Below, piece by piece: positions 31,210 through 39,831 of a DNA stretch of 64,000 nt. The position numbers were made by a program, and so were the translations under genes. Origin of the DNA: Streptomyces physcomitrii (lineage in GTDB: Bacteria > Actinomycetota > Actinomycetes > Streptomycetales > Streptomycetaceae); the NCBI RefSeq assembly GCF_012273655.1, contig NZ_JAAWWP010000009.1:1-64000 (forward strand), in the 5' to 3' direction. Position 1 is the first letter of the stretch; every line of letters begins with the position of its first letter. The notes beneath the pieces are model-generated. The model searched no databases, was not told the DNA's origin, and worked only from the letters and a program-made list of their open reading frames with translations.

Positions 31210-32334
<1,125 letters not shown>

Positions 32335-32337
32335 TCC

Positions 32338-33063
32338 GTGACGCGGCGTACCGACTGGCCCGAGCCCCCGGCTGAAGACGGGGGAAGCGGCCAGAGGAGC
32401 GAAAGCGCCCCGAGCACCGGACACGGCGCGTACACCGACGCCGAACCGTACGACGACGGCCCTGGCCGACGGGGGCGTACGGGGCGGCGGGCGGGACGAC
32501 GTCCGGGCGGCCATCAGGACAGCGCCTCTTCCTCGTCGAGGGCCGAGAAGGGGGCGCCACCAGGGGACCCGGTGGAGCAGGCGAGGGCGATCTGTCTGCG
32601 TCTGCTCACCGGGACCCCGCGCACACGGGCACAACTCGCCGAAGCACTGCGCAAACGCGGCATCGCGGAAGAGGTCGCCGAAGAGGTGCTCGCCCGCTTC
32701 GAGGACGTCGGCCTGATCAACGACGGCGCGTTCGCCGACGCCTGGGTCGAGTCACGCCACCACGGGCGCGGTCTCGCCCGGCGCGCCCTCGCCCAGGAAC
32801 TCCGCACCAAGGGCGTCGACTCCGCGGTGATCGAGGAAGCCGTGGGGCAGGTGGACGCGGAGCAGGAAGAGGAGAGGGCCCGCGAGTTGGTGGCCCGCAA
32901 GCTGCGGTCCACCCGCGGCCTCGAACGGGACAAGCGCCTTCGCCGCCTCGCGGGAATGCTCGCCCGCAAGGGGTACTCGCAGGGGCTCGCGCTGAAGGTG
33001 GTGCGCGAAGCACTGGAACAAGAAGGGGAAGACGTGGGGGAGTTGGACGAAGAGGGGTTCTGA
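32338..33063 (+). CDS. recX: Regulatory protein RecX
   Basis: 241 residues. RecX caps RecA filaments and dampens RecA. The RecX three-helix repeats occupy about 80-240 (ARAICLRLLTGTPRTRAQLAEALRKRG, VGLINDGAFADAWVESRH, GLARRALAQELRTKGVD, RLRRLAGMLARKGYSQGLALKVV). The N-terminal ~75 residues are a polar, disordered extension typical of Streptomyces. Start: GTG at 32338, 3 bp after the recA stop, so the two share a message. Confidence 0.93.
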   Translation: MTRRTDWPEPPAEDGGSGQRSESAPSTGHGAYTDAEPYDDGPGRRGRTGRRAGRRPGGHQDSASSSSRAEKGAPPGDPVEQARAICLRLLTGTPRTRAQLAEALRKRGIAEEVAEEVLARFEDVGLINDGAFADAWVESRHHGRGLARRALAQELRTKGVDSAVIEEAVGQVDAEQEEERARELVARKLRSTRGLERDKRLRRLAGMLARKGYSQGLALKVVREALEQEGEDVGELDEEGF

Positions 33064-33118
33064 CCGCGGCCGCGGCCCGGCGCGGCGGGGTCGGGGAGCT
33101 GGGCGCGGGAGTTCGGGG

Positions 33119-33156
33119 CCTGCCTCACCCCTCCAGCGAGAACGTTGTGAGGCAGG
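33119..33156. terminator. Hairpin after recX
   Basis: CCTGCCTCAC (33119-33128) pairs with GTGAGGCAGG (33147-33156) over an 18-nt loop, between convergent recX and the GNAT gene. Confidence 0.65.
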
Positions 33157-33186
33157 GCAGCCGTAGTCGCAGCGCCGCCGCAGCCG

Positions 33187-33219
33187 CTGTGCGGGGAACG
33201 CGGTGCGTCCCGCGCACAG
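33187..33219. terminator. Second hairpin between recX and the GNAT gene
   Basis: CTGTGCG (33187-33193) pairs with CGCACAG (33213-33219), and the stem continues with a bulge (GGGA/TCCC). It probably terminates the GNAT transcript coming from the right. Confidence 0.55.
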
Positions 33220-33241
33220 CAGGCCTACGGATGGGCGTGGG

Positions 33242-33766
33242 TCAGACGCCGAAGGGCGCCGCGTAGCGGATGGTGCCGCGGGGCAGCGGATGGTCCGCGT
33301 CGAGTGCGAGCGCCATCAGGGCCTCGTCGGGGACCTCGAAGCTGAGGCCGATGCCGTACCGGGAGGCCCGGGTGAAGCCGAACCTGGGGTAGTAGTCCGG
33401 GTGCCCGAGGACGGTGACGAAGCGCTCGCCGCTGTCCTCGGCGGCCTTGAGCGCGGCGCGGACGACCGCCGAACCCGCCCCGGTCCTCTGGTAGGTGGGG
33501 AGAACGGCGACCGGAGCCAGGCACAGGGCCGGGGTGTCGCCGATATGGCAACGCGTCAGCAGCGCATGGCCGACGACTCGGCCTTCGGCAGTGGTGCTCA
33601 CGAGGGACGACAGGCCGTCGATCCACGCAGGGTCGGTCCGGAGGGCGTCGACCAGGTCCGCTTCGAGCGGAGTGTCGAAGGCCGCGAGTACGGTCTCGCG
33701 GATCGCTGGGAGGTCGGTGTCGGTCTCCGCGCGAGTGGTCCAGGAAAAGGACGGAGCAGTACTCAT
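33242..33766 (-). CDS. GNAT-family N-acetyltransferase
   Basis: 174 residues, single GNAT domain. The acetyl-CoA loop region reads LAPVAVLPTYQRTGAGSAVVRAAL (RTGAGSA corresponds to Q/RxxGxG/A). The downstream VTVLGHPDYYPRFGFTRASRYGI motif is that of the YhbS-like subgroup. The substrate is unknown. Start: ATG at 33766. A short ORF with a strong ribosome site lies 81 bp upstream on the same strand (33847-33915). Confidence 0.88.
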   Translation of the reverse strand: MSTAPSFSWTTRAETDTDLPAIRETVLAAFDTPLEADLVDALRTDPAWIDGLSSLVSTTAEGRVVGHALLTRCHIGDTPALCLAPVAVLPTYQRTGAGSAVVRAALKAAEDSGERFVTVLGHPDYYPRFGFTRASRYGIGLSFEVPDEALMALALDADHPLPRGTIRYAAPFGV

Positions 33767-33846
33767 GACGGGATGAAAGTCCGTTTCAGCTGAGTTCGTG
33801 TGGGACTCGCGAGCTCACGCTCTCAGCGAGGCGGATCAGGATGGGG

Positions 33847-33915
33847 TCAGGCCATGGCCCGGGACGTGAGGAGGACGCGGGCGCCGCACAGGGCAGGGGC
33901 CTTGAGCGCGGTCAT
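33847..33915 (-). CDS. Short ORF with strong ribosome site upstream of the GNAT gene
   Basis: 22 residues, beginning MTALKAPALCGARVLLTSR. AAGGAGGTGA (33930-33921, minus strand) stands 5 nt before the ATG, one of the best ribosome sites in the window; an earlier in-frame ATG at 33942 precedes that site. It could be a leader peptide for the GNAT gene or a stand-alone microprotein. I recognise no family; the LLTSR string recurs in actinobacterial leader peptides but the HVDL core is absent. Confidence 0.4.
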   Translation of the reverse strand: MTALKAPALCGARVLLTSRAMA

Positions 33916-34104
33916 CAACCTCACCTCCTTCAGGATCTTCATCCGATATCCGATGCCTACACGAACGTCCGTCACCGTAGCAGCTGTGTTCGGAGGGGTG
34001 CGAGGGCGCTGGGTGTGGGGGTGGGGCGCCTCGGGTGGGCCTGGCTCGACTCGGGGTGCCGGGTGTGGCGGTTGCGGGGTGGTGGGACGACTGGCTGAGG
34101 GAGC

Positions 34105-34139
34105 GGGGGAGGAGGGTGGGGTGGGGAGGGGGGAGGGGG
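34105..34139 (+). repeat. G-rich tract with quadruplex potential
   Basis: Within the 337-bp gap 33916-34252 the plus strand is extremely G-rich: GGG, GGGG, GGGG, GGGGGG and GGGGG runs separated by single T or A. The strand then switches to C-rich, ending in a 17-nt-period direct repeat (CCACCACCCTCACGCCC at 34227 and 34244) that overlaps the rhodanese stop. Confidence 0.6.
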
Positions 34140-34252
34140 CCCCACCCCGACGACCAAGAACGGAACGCCCGTTACCCCAGGCCCACCCGACCAGACCGAA
34201 GGCCCACCCGGCCAGACCGACTCAAGCCACCACCCTCACGCCCCCACCACCC

Positions 34253-34684
34253 TCACGCCCCCGCCGCCCCATCTGCCCCCGGCTGATCCACCGGAAGTCC
34301 CGCCTTGCGCCAGGCCTGGAAGCCGCCGATGAGGTCGGTGGCGCGGTGCAGGCCCAGTTGCTGGAGGGAGGCGGCGGCGAGGCTGGAGGCGTAGCCCTCG
34401 TTGCAGAGGACGATGACATGCAGGTCGTGGCCGGTCGCTTCGGGGAGCCGGTGGCTGCCGCGGGGGTCGAGGCGCCACTCCAGCTCGTTGCGTTCGACGA
34501 CCAGGGCGCCGGGGATCAGACCGTCGCGCTCGCGCAGGGCCTGGTAGCGGATGTCGACGAGGACGGCGTTGCCCGAGGCCGCGGCCTGATGGGCGGTCGC
34601 GGCATCGACGCGGTCCAGCCCCGTGCGTACGCGTTCCAGGTGGTCGTCGATGGAGATCTGTTCGGCTTCGCCCCGCTCGCTCAC
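34253..34684 (-). CDS. Single-domain rhodanese-like sulfurtransferase
   Basis: 143 residues. One rhodanese fold with active-site Cys94 in the loop CNEGYAS (six residues plus Cys, the sulfurtransferase loop size). The conserved VLVDIRYQALRERDGLIPGALVVERNELEWRLDP block precedes it. It would carry persulfide sulfur. The GTG start overlaps the cysteine dioxygenase stop (GTGA), so both are made together: the dioxygenase oxidises cysteine while the rhodanese handles released sulfane sulfur. The C-terminus (GADGAAGA) is low complexity and encoded by the C-rich repeat. Confidence 0.88.
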   Translation of the reverse strand: MSERGEAEQISIDDHLERVRTGLDRVDAATAHQAAASGNAVLVDIRYQALRERDGLIPGALVVERNELEWRLDPRGSHRLPEATGHDLHVIVLCNEGYASSLAAASLQQLGLHRATDLIGGFQAWRKAGLPVDQPGADGAAGA

Positions 34685-35382
34685 TGCCAGTCCTCCGGAC
34701 GCTCGACCTGTTCGAGCCGCAGCACGGGACCGCTGCGGCTGTAGCGACGCAGATGCGGCAGGGGCGGGTAGTAGGCGTGTACGGAGATGGCGTGCTCGGC
34801 GGTCTCGTTGAGGACCTCGTGCACATGCTGCTGTCCGAAGAACCGGCCCTTGCCTGCCGCGATGGTGCGGTGCCGGTCGACGCCCTCGGCGAGTTCGAGG
34901 GTCTTCCAGCCGTCGGTGGGGAGGCGTACGGCCAGGGAGTTCTCGGTGAGTTCGCCGGAGGCCGCGATGAAGGCGCCGAAGGACTCGGCGTGGTCGTGCC
35001 AGCCGGTGCCCGTGCCGGGCGGCCAGCCGATCAGCCAGGCCTCACTGCCGCCGGGACCCTCCAGGCGGAGCCAGGTCCTCTCCTCCGGGTCCAGGGGGAG
35101 GGAGGCGACCAGCTCGGCGTCGGTCGCCGCCCGGCGGACGAAGTCGAGCAGTTGCTGGGGGTCAGGTGCCTCCGGGAAGTGCCCTTCCGGCGTGGAGGTG
35201 ACGGGGACCTCGGGGCTGGGCGCCGAGAGAGGGGCGGCCGCCTGCGGGGGCGTTGCCGGAATCAGGGCTTCTGGGGAGGGCGCCGAGGGGTCCGAGGCAG
35301 TGGGCTGAGCCGTGGGGGGAGCGGGCGCGGCCGGGGCGGTGGGGGCAACGGCAGCGGGCGCGGAGGTAACCGGTTGTGACAC
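34681..35382 (-). CDS. Cysteine dioxygenase family protein
   Basis: 233 residues. A cupin non-haem iron enzyme that turns cysteine into cysteine sulfinate. Likely iron ligands: His129 and His131 (GTGWHDHAESFGAF) and His188 (QQHVHEVLNE). SVHAYYPPLPHLRRYS near the end is typical of bacterial CDO. The first ~75 residues are Pro/Ala-rich and disordered, absent from most CDOs; a shorter start is not obvious. Start: GTG at 35382 with AGGA upstream. The gene has a ~208-nt leader that carries two Cys-containing short ORFs. It is translationally coupled to the rhodanese gene. Confidence 0.9.
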   Translation of the reverse strand: MSQPVTSAPAAVAPTAPAAPAPPTAQPTASDPSAPSPEALIPATPPQAAAPLSAPSPEVPVTSTPEGHFPEAPDPQQLLDFVRRAATDAELVASLPLDPEERTWLRLEGPGGSEAWLIGWPPGTGTGWHDHAESFGAFIAASGELTENSLAVRLPTDGWKTLELAEGVDRHRTIAAGKGRFFGQQHVHEVLNETAEHAISVHAYYPPLPHLRRYSRSGPVLRLEQVERPEDWQ

Positions 35383-35412
35383 GGAGGGCCGTCCTGGATG
35401 TTCGCGGGAGTC

Positions 35413-35478
35413 TCACGTCGCGGCGTGCCCGGCGGTGCTCTTGGCGCAGAGGCTGCGCGCACCCGGGCAGCGGGACAT
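35413..35478 (-). CDS. Second short ORF in the cysteine dioxygenase leader
   Basis: 21 residues (MSRCPGARSLCAKSTAGHAAT), with two Cys, ending 30 nt before the dioxygenase GTG. No ribosome site is visible. An RNA stem TGCCCGG/CCGGGCA (35469-35463 with 35432-35426) spans most of this ORF, so it may be part of an attenuator rather than a coding unit. Confidence 0.25.
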   Translation of the reverse strand: MSRCPGARSLCAKSTAGHAAT

Positions 35479-35503
35479 GCGGCGTGAGGAGGTCAATGCG
35501 AGA

Positions 35504-35590
35504 TCAACAGGACGGGCGACACACGCAGCCCGCGTAGCGGACGAGGTCCATATGGACCCGCCGCCAGAGGCGCACATGTGTATCGCTCAT
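35504..35590 (-). CDS. Cys-rich leader peptide of the cysteine dioxygenase operon
   Basis: 28 residues, starting MSDTHV, with the core RLWRRVHMDLVRYAGCVCR and ending in a third Cys before the TGA. The RRxHxDLxR...C pattern is that of actinobacterial putative leader peptides placed before sulfur and thiol genes (RR-HVDL-R core followed by Cys). The ATG is exactly where transcription should begin from the promoter at 35598-35626, so it is leaderless. Three of the last seven codons are Cys, as expected for ribosome stalling that senses charged tRNA-Cys. Confidence 0.75.
   Translation of the reverse strand: MSDTHVRLWRRVHMDLVRYAGCVCRPSC
35545..35558. repeat. Perfect 14-bp palindrome inside the leader ORF
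   Basis: GGTCCATATGGACC, fully self-complementary, at the codons for Val-His-Met-Asp of the leader peptide. It could be an operator or an RNA feature; alternatively it is a by-product of the conserved peptide core. Confidence 0.5.
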
Positions 35591-35614
35591 GGTCCGGAGT
35601 ACACCATGTGCGCC
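35569..35614. promoter_or_regulatory. Inverted repeat spanning leader start and -10
   Basis: The arm GGCGCACATGTGTA (35569-35582) faces TACACCATGTGCGCC (35600-35614), which pair along about 14 bp with one bulged base. The right arm covers the -10 and spacer of the promoter, the left arm the first leader codons. This is a good candidate operator for a repressor or activator of the operon. Confidence 0.5.
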
Positions 35615-35626
35615 ACGGAGGGTCAA
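35598..35626 (-). promoter_or_regulatory. Promoter of the leader-cysteine dioxygenase-rhodanese operon
   Basis: On the minus strand TTGACC (35626-35621), a 17-nt spacer, TGTACT (35603-35598), then 7 nt to the leader ATG at 35590. Confidence 0.65.
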
Positions 35627-35778
35627 CTCACTGTCCAGGTAGTAGACACCAGAGGGCGGGCACAGGGCGGGACGGAGGAATCGCCGCGTCACGCGGGGAA
35701 CGCGACACCGTTCTCGGCTGACGCGACCACAGCGCTCGGCCACACCGCATCCCTCACCCCGTCAACCGCACACAGCCC

Positions 35779-35829
35779 CCACCCACGAGCCACCCCTCAG
35801 GCACCCCACCCACGAGCCGCCCCCTCAGG
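35779..35829. repeat. Imperfect tandem repeat near the monooxygenase 3' end
   Basis: Two copies of a ~23-nt C-rich unit (core CCACCCACGAGCC...CCTCAGG) with a 27-nt period, in the 35591-35891 gap. Apart from this and the promoter I see nothing in that gap. Confidence 0.5.
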
Positions 35830-35891
35830 TACGTCGCTTACGCACCCCGCTCACGCACCGTGCCCGACTCGCCCCCGCGAGGCCCCGCTCC

Positions 35892-37892
35892 TCAGCGCCC
35901 CGACTCCCCGCGCCGACTGCTGCGCGCGGCCTCCGAGGGCCCGGGTGCCGGGCGCGGCATCCTCACGCGTCCCTCGCCCTCCTGCGGCGGCCCCTCGCCG
36001 GCGACTCCGCTCCCGGAACGCCCCCCAGTGCTCCCACGGTTCTCGCCGCCGCCCCCACCATCTGTGCCGCGCAGTCCGCCGCCGCCCGCACCCGCCGGAC
36101 CCACCCCGTCCGCGCGCCCTGACGACCCCAGCCCCGCCCTGACCCGAGCATCCGCCCCAGGCGCCTCACCGCCTGCCGCCGCGCTACCGCCGAGCTCTTC
36201 GGCCCCGGACCGGCCCCCGCCCCGCGCCTCCGCGCGCACGGACCCGCTGCCCTGAGCCTCCTCCTCCGTACCGCCTCCGGCCTTCCCCGCGGCGGCCTTG
36301 CCTTCCTCGTCCTCGGCCGCCTCGTCCTCGGCCGCGGGCCCCATCCCGAGGACCCGCTCGGCCGCCTCCCGCAGGGCACGGGGATGGACGCCTCCGAAGG
36401 CCGTGACGAGGTGGCCGTCGGGCCGGATGAGCAGGACGGTGTGTGCGGCGGCGCCGGGGTAGTCCTCGGCGACGAGGAGTTCGGCCGGGGCGGGGAGCGA
36501 CTCGACGGCTGCGGCGAGGCGGGGCATCAGGCCCGCGCTCTGCCAGTGGCGCCGGTCCCAGACGCCGGTGCCGGGGGCGACGAGGAGGACGAGAAGGGCG
36601 CTGTCGCCGAGGCGGTCGCGGAGCTGGACGAAGGTGCCGTCCTCGGCGGTGACCCGTACGTCCGTCACCGGGGCCCCTGGCGCCGTGCCGACCACCGTGA
36701 GGGCGGGTGAACTCGGGGGCGTGAGCGGGGAGTTGGCGTAGGTGCCGGGGGAGCCGAGGGCGCCCTGGCCGAGGTGGCCGTCGGCGAGCAGCGCGTCCTG
36801 GCCACGGGTGCTGCCGGGCATCAGGGCGCGCAGGCCGCCGGTGCCGCGCAGCAGGGGCAGGGCCTGGTCGGCGGCGCGCAGGCGGGCGGAGAGCGCGGCC
36901 CTGCGTTCGGTCTGGTAGCTGTCGAGCAGGGCTTCGCGGGCGCCGTGGTGCCAGGCCAGGGCCAGTTTCCAGGCGAGGTTGCCGGCGTCGCGCAGGCCTT
37001 CGTCGAGTCCGTGGGTGCCGAGCGCGCCGAGCAGGTGGGCCGCGTCGCCCGCGAGGAAGACCCGGCCGACGCGCCAGCGGCGGGCGAGCCGGTGGTGGAC
37101 GGCGTGCACCCCGGTGTCGAGGAGTTCGTAGGGCGGGGTCTCGCCGCCGGTCCAGCCCGCGAGGGTGGACCGTACGCGGGTGAGCAGGGATTCGGGGGTG
37201 ACCAGTTCCTCGCGGGAGGCGAGCAGCCAGTCCAGGCGCCAGACGCCGCCGGGCAGCGGGCGGGCCGAGATCTCCGCGCTCTCGCCGCGCCAGGGCGGCG
37301 AGCGGTGCAGCAAGGCCTCGTCCTGCCAGGGGAGTTCGGTGCGCAGGGCGGCGACGGCGTGGCGTTCCACGGCGGTGCGGCCGGGGAAGCGGACGCCGAT
37401 GAGTTTGCGTACGGTCGAGCGGGGGCCGTCGCAGCCGACGAGGTGGCTGCCGCGCCACCAGGTGGCGGTGCGGCCCCGGGTGTGGGCGCTGACGCCGTTC
37501 TTCTCCTGCTCCAGGGCGTCGAGCCTGCTGTCGAAGGCGACCTCGATCAGGGGCTCGCGGGCGACGGCGGTGCGCAGCGCCGTGGTCAGGGCGTCCTGGG
37601 CGAGGTGCAGGGGCGCGGGGTCCTCGTCACCGAACGTGACATGGCGGACTTCCTGCTTGCGCCGCATCGAGCGCCAGCCGGTGAGGCGGCAGCCGGCGGC
37701 GGAGAGGTCTCTCCCGGTGAGCCGGGTGAGGAGCGCGGCGGTGTCCTCGTGGAGGACGGCGCTGCGAGCCGGGCGGCCGGTGGCTGTTCCGGGGCTCTCG
37801 TCCAGGAGCACCGAGGGGACGTGGTGCCTCGCGAGAGCGAGGGAGAGCGTGAGCCCGACGGGCCCGGCTCCCACGATGATCACCGGATCCAC
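35892..37892 (-). CDS. FAD-dependent aromatic monooxygenase with long Gly/Glu/Arg-rich tail
   Basis: 666 residues; the family is usually about 500-550. Residues 1-525 are a group A flavoprotein hydroxylase (PheA/TfdB/MhpA-like): the nucleotide-binding IVGAGPVGLTLSLAL (5-19), the DG motif VGCDGPRSTVRKLIG, the GD motif VFLAGDAAHLLGALGTHGLDEGLRDAGNLAWKLALA, and a C-terminal thioredoxin-like domain (about 400-525). The last ~135 residues are an extreme Gly/Glu/Ala/Arg-rich tail (GGSAAAGGEAPG, GAGGGGLRGTDGGGGGENRG). The substrate is unknown. Start: GTG at 37892. It lies alone; neither cysteine dioxygenase nor glu genes are coupled to it. Confidence 0.85.
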   Translation of the reverse strand: MDPVIIVGAGPVGLTLSLALARHHVPSVLLDESPGTATGRPARSAVLHEDTAALLTRLTGRDLSAAGCRLTGWRSMRRKQEVRHVTFGDEDPAPLHLAQDALTTALRTAVAREPLIEVAFDSRLDALEQEKNGVSAHTRGRTATWWRGSHLVGCDGPRSTVRKLIGVRFPGRTAVERHAVAALRTELPWQDEALLHRSPPWRGESAEISARPLPGGVWRLDWLLASREELVTPESLLTRVRSTLAGWTGGETPPYELLDTGVHAVHHRLARRWRVGRVFLAGDAAHLLGALGTHGLDEGLRDAGNLAWKLALAWHHGAREALLDSYQTERRAALSARLRAADQALPLLRGTGGLRALMPGSTRGQDALLADGHLGQGALGSPGTYANSPLTPPSSPALTVVGTAPGAPVTDVRVTAEDGTFVQLRDRLGDSALLVLLVAPGTGVWDRRHWQSAGLMPRLAAAVESLPAPAELLVAEDYPGAAAHTVLLIRPDGHLVTAFGGVHPRALREAAERVLGMGPAAEDEAAEDEEGKAAAGKAGGGTEEEAQGSGSVRAEARGGGRSGAEELGGSAAAGGEAPGADARVRAGLGSSGRADGVGPAGAGGGGLRGTDGGGGGENRGSTGGRSGSGVAGEGPPQEGEGRVRMPRPAPGPSEAARSSRRGESGR

Positions 37893-37976
37893 GGCGTGGC
37901 GTCCCCGTTCCGGAGCGGAGTCCTGTGCCGAGCGCAGGAGGAGTCATCTGGCGGAGGGGAGGCGATCACAGAACGT

Positions 37977-38005
37977 ATGCAACCTATTGCGGGTGTCCGC
38001 GTCAA
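37977..38005 (-). promoter_or_regulatory. Possible promoter of the monooxygenase gene
   Basis: Minus strand TTGACG (38005-38000), 17-nt spacer, TTGCAT (37982-37977). The -10 is weak. Confidence 0.3.
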
Positions 38006-38010
38006 GCGAC

Positions 38011-38040
38011 GGAGGCAGTGGCGATCATGCCACTGCCTCC
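38011..38040. terminator. Terminator of the gluABCD operon
   Basis: GGAGGCAGTGGC (38011-38022), loop GATCAT, GCCACTGCCTCC (38029-38040): a perfect 12-bp stem, about 130 bp after the gluD stop in its direction of transcription. Confidence 0.85.
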
Positions 38041-38170
38041 GAGTCGGATCAATTCATCCGGGCCGCCTAAGGCCCTGGCCCGGGGGCTTGCGTCCGGATC
38101 AGGCCGGATCCGGGGGATCAGGGAGCCGGGACCGCCTGCCGCGGGCCCGGCCCGATCCGGACGTGAGGGT

Positions 38171-39094
38171 CTACAAGCCGCCCCCGCCGCCGCTCTCCCC
38201 TGTGTTGTGCGGGACGTTGGCGCTCTTGCCGGGAGCGTTGATGTCCTCCACGGCGTCCGCGCCGAGGACCGCGCCGGTGCTGCGCCTGCTGCGCCGGAGC
38301 CAGCCCTCGAGGCGGGAGGCGAAGGTGGTCAACAGGAGGTTCAGGATGATGTAGATGACGGCGGCCACGGTGAGGGCCGGGACCATGTTGGTGTAGTTCG
38401 AGGCCAGCGTCTTGCTGGAGTTCAGGAGTTCGTCGAAGGTCAGGATGGCGCCACCGAGGGCGGTGTCCTTCACGATCACGACGAGCTGGCTGACGATGGC
38501 CGGGAGCATGGTGGTGACGGCCTGCGGCAGCAGGACCGAACGCATGGTCTGGCCCTTGCGCAGCCCGACGGCCTGGGCGGCCTCTGTCTGCCCCTTGGGC
38601 AGGGCGAGGATGCCGGCCCGGACGATCTCGGCGAGGACCGAGGCGTTGTAGAGGACGAGTCCGGTGACGACGGCGTAGAAGGGCCGGTCCTCGCTGCTGA
38701 TGGTGCCCGCGTTCACGTACAGCTGGTTGGCGAAGAGCATCATCAGCAGCACGGGGATGGCGCGCAGGAACTCCACCACGGCGGAGACGGGCACCCGGAT
38801 CCAGCGGTGGTCGGAGAGCCGGCCGATACCGAGGAGGGCGCCGAGCGGCAGGGCGATCACCATGGAGAGCGCGGCGGCCTTGAGGGTGTTCGTCAGGCCG
38901 GGCAGCAGATAGGTGGTCCAGGCCTCGGAGGTGGTGAAGGGCTTCCAGAGCGACGACTCGAGCTGGTTCTTCTCGTCGAGCTGTCCCCAGGCCCACCAGA
39001 CCACGAGGGCGATCAGGGCGAGGAAGACGACCGTGATGATCCGGTTGCGGATCCGGGCCCGGGGGCCGGGTGTGTCGTAGAGGACGGAACTCAT
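38171..39094 (-). CDS. gluD: Glutamate ABC transporter permease GluD
   Basis: 307 residues, polar amino acid permease (HisM family). An N-terminal membrane helix, about four further helices, and the EAA loop EAAQAVGLRKGQTMRSVLLPQAV, which docks on the ATPase. The C-terminal ~45 residues are polar and Gly-rich. Its ATG overlaps the gluC stop (ATGA). It is the last gene of gluABCD and pairs with GluC to form the membrane channel. Confidence 0.93.
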   Translation of the reverse strand: MSSVLYDTPGPRARIRNRIITVVFLALIALVVWWAWGQLDEKNQLESSLWKPFTTSEAWTTYLLPGLTNTLKAAALSMVIALPLGALLGIGRLSDHRWIRVPVSAVVEFLRAIPVLLMMLFANQLYVNAGTISSEDRPFYAVVTGLVLYNASVLAEIVRAGILALPKGQTEAAQAVGLRKGQTMRSVLLPQAVTTMLPAIVSQLVVIVKDTALGGAILTFDELLNSSKTLASNYTNMVPALTVAAVIYIILNLLLTTFASRLEGWLRRSRRSTGAVLGADAVEDINAPGKSANVPHNTGESGGGGGL

Positions 39095-39759
39095 CGCTTC
39101 ACCGCCAGGCGCTTGCCGAGCCAGTTGAGGAACAGGCCCATGGGGAGGGTCAGGACCACGAAGCCGAAGGCGAAGACCAGGCCGATGAGGATCGTCTGCG
39201 CCTCGTTCTCGATCATCTTCTTCATCAGGTACGCGGCTTCCGCGACACCGATGGCGGCGGCGACGGTGGTGTTCTTGGTCAGCGCGATCAGGACGTTGGC
39301 CAGCGGGCCGATGACCGCGCGGAAGGCCTGCGGGAGCACGATCAGGGTGAGCACCTGGAAGAAGTTGAGGCCGATCGCGCGGGCCGCCTCGGCCTGCCCG
39401 AGGTGCACGGTGTTGATGCCGGAACGTACGGCCTCGCAGACGAAGGCCGAGGTGTAGGCGGTCAGGCCCAGGACGGAGAGCCGGAAGGCCAGCGTGGCGA
39501 CGTCGCCGCCCGCGCCCATCGTCACCGAGAAGACGTCGGCGAGGCCGAGCGAGGTGAAGACGATGATCACGGACAGCGGGATGTTGCGGACGACGTTCAC
39601 GTACACCGTCCCGAATCCGCGCATCAGCGGGACCGGACTGACCCGCATCGCCGCCAGCAGGGTGCCCCAGATCAGGGAGCCGACGGCGGAGAAGAACGTC
39701 AGCTGGATGGTCTTCCAGAACGCCCCGAGCACGTCGTAGCCATCAAGAAAGTCGAACAC
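39091..39759 (-). CDS. gluC: Glutamate ABC transporter permease GluC
   Basis: 222 residues, HisM/HisQ-type permease. The start MFDFLDGYDVLGAFWKTIQLT and FGTVYVNVVRNIPL are typical. EAA loop: EAARAIGLNFFQVLTLIVLPQAF. Five membrane helices. GTG start at 39759 with GGGAG just upstream. It is translationally coupled to gluD. Confidence 0.93.
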   Translation of the reverse strand: MFDFLDGYDVLGAFWKTIQLTFFSAVGSLIWGTLLAAMRVSPVPLMRGFGTVYVNVVRNIPLSVIIVFTSLGLADVFSVTMGAGGDVATLAFRLSVLGLTAYTSAFVCEAVRSGINTVHLGQAEAARAIGLNFFQVLTLIVLPQAFRAVIGPLANVLIALTKNTTVAAAIGVAEAAYLMKKMIENEAQTILIGLVFAFGFVVLTLPMGLFLNWLGKRLAVKR

Positions 39760-39831
39760 GATCTCCCGCGCTTCCGCGTCAGTGGAAGGAGTGGGGGTGC
39801 CGCGTCACCGCGCGGCACCCCGCACCTGGAC

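Noticed and set aside
35860..36255. 131-codon Pro/Ser-rich frame antisense to the monooxygenase tail
   Set aside because: The reverse complement of low-complexity Gly/Arg codons; no ribosome site.
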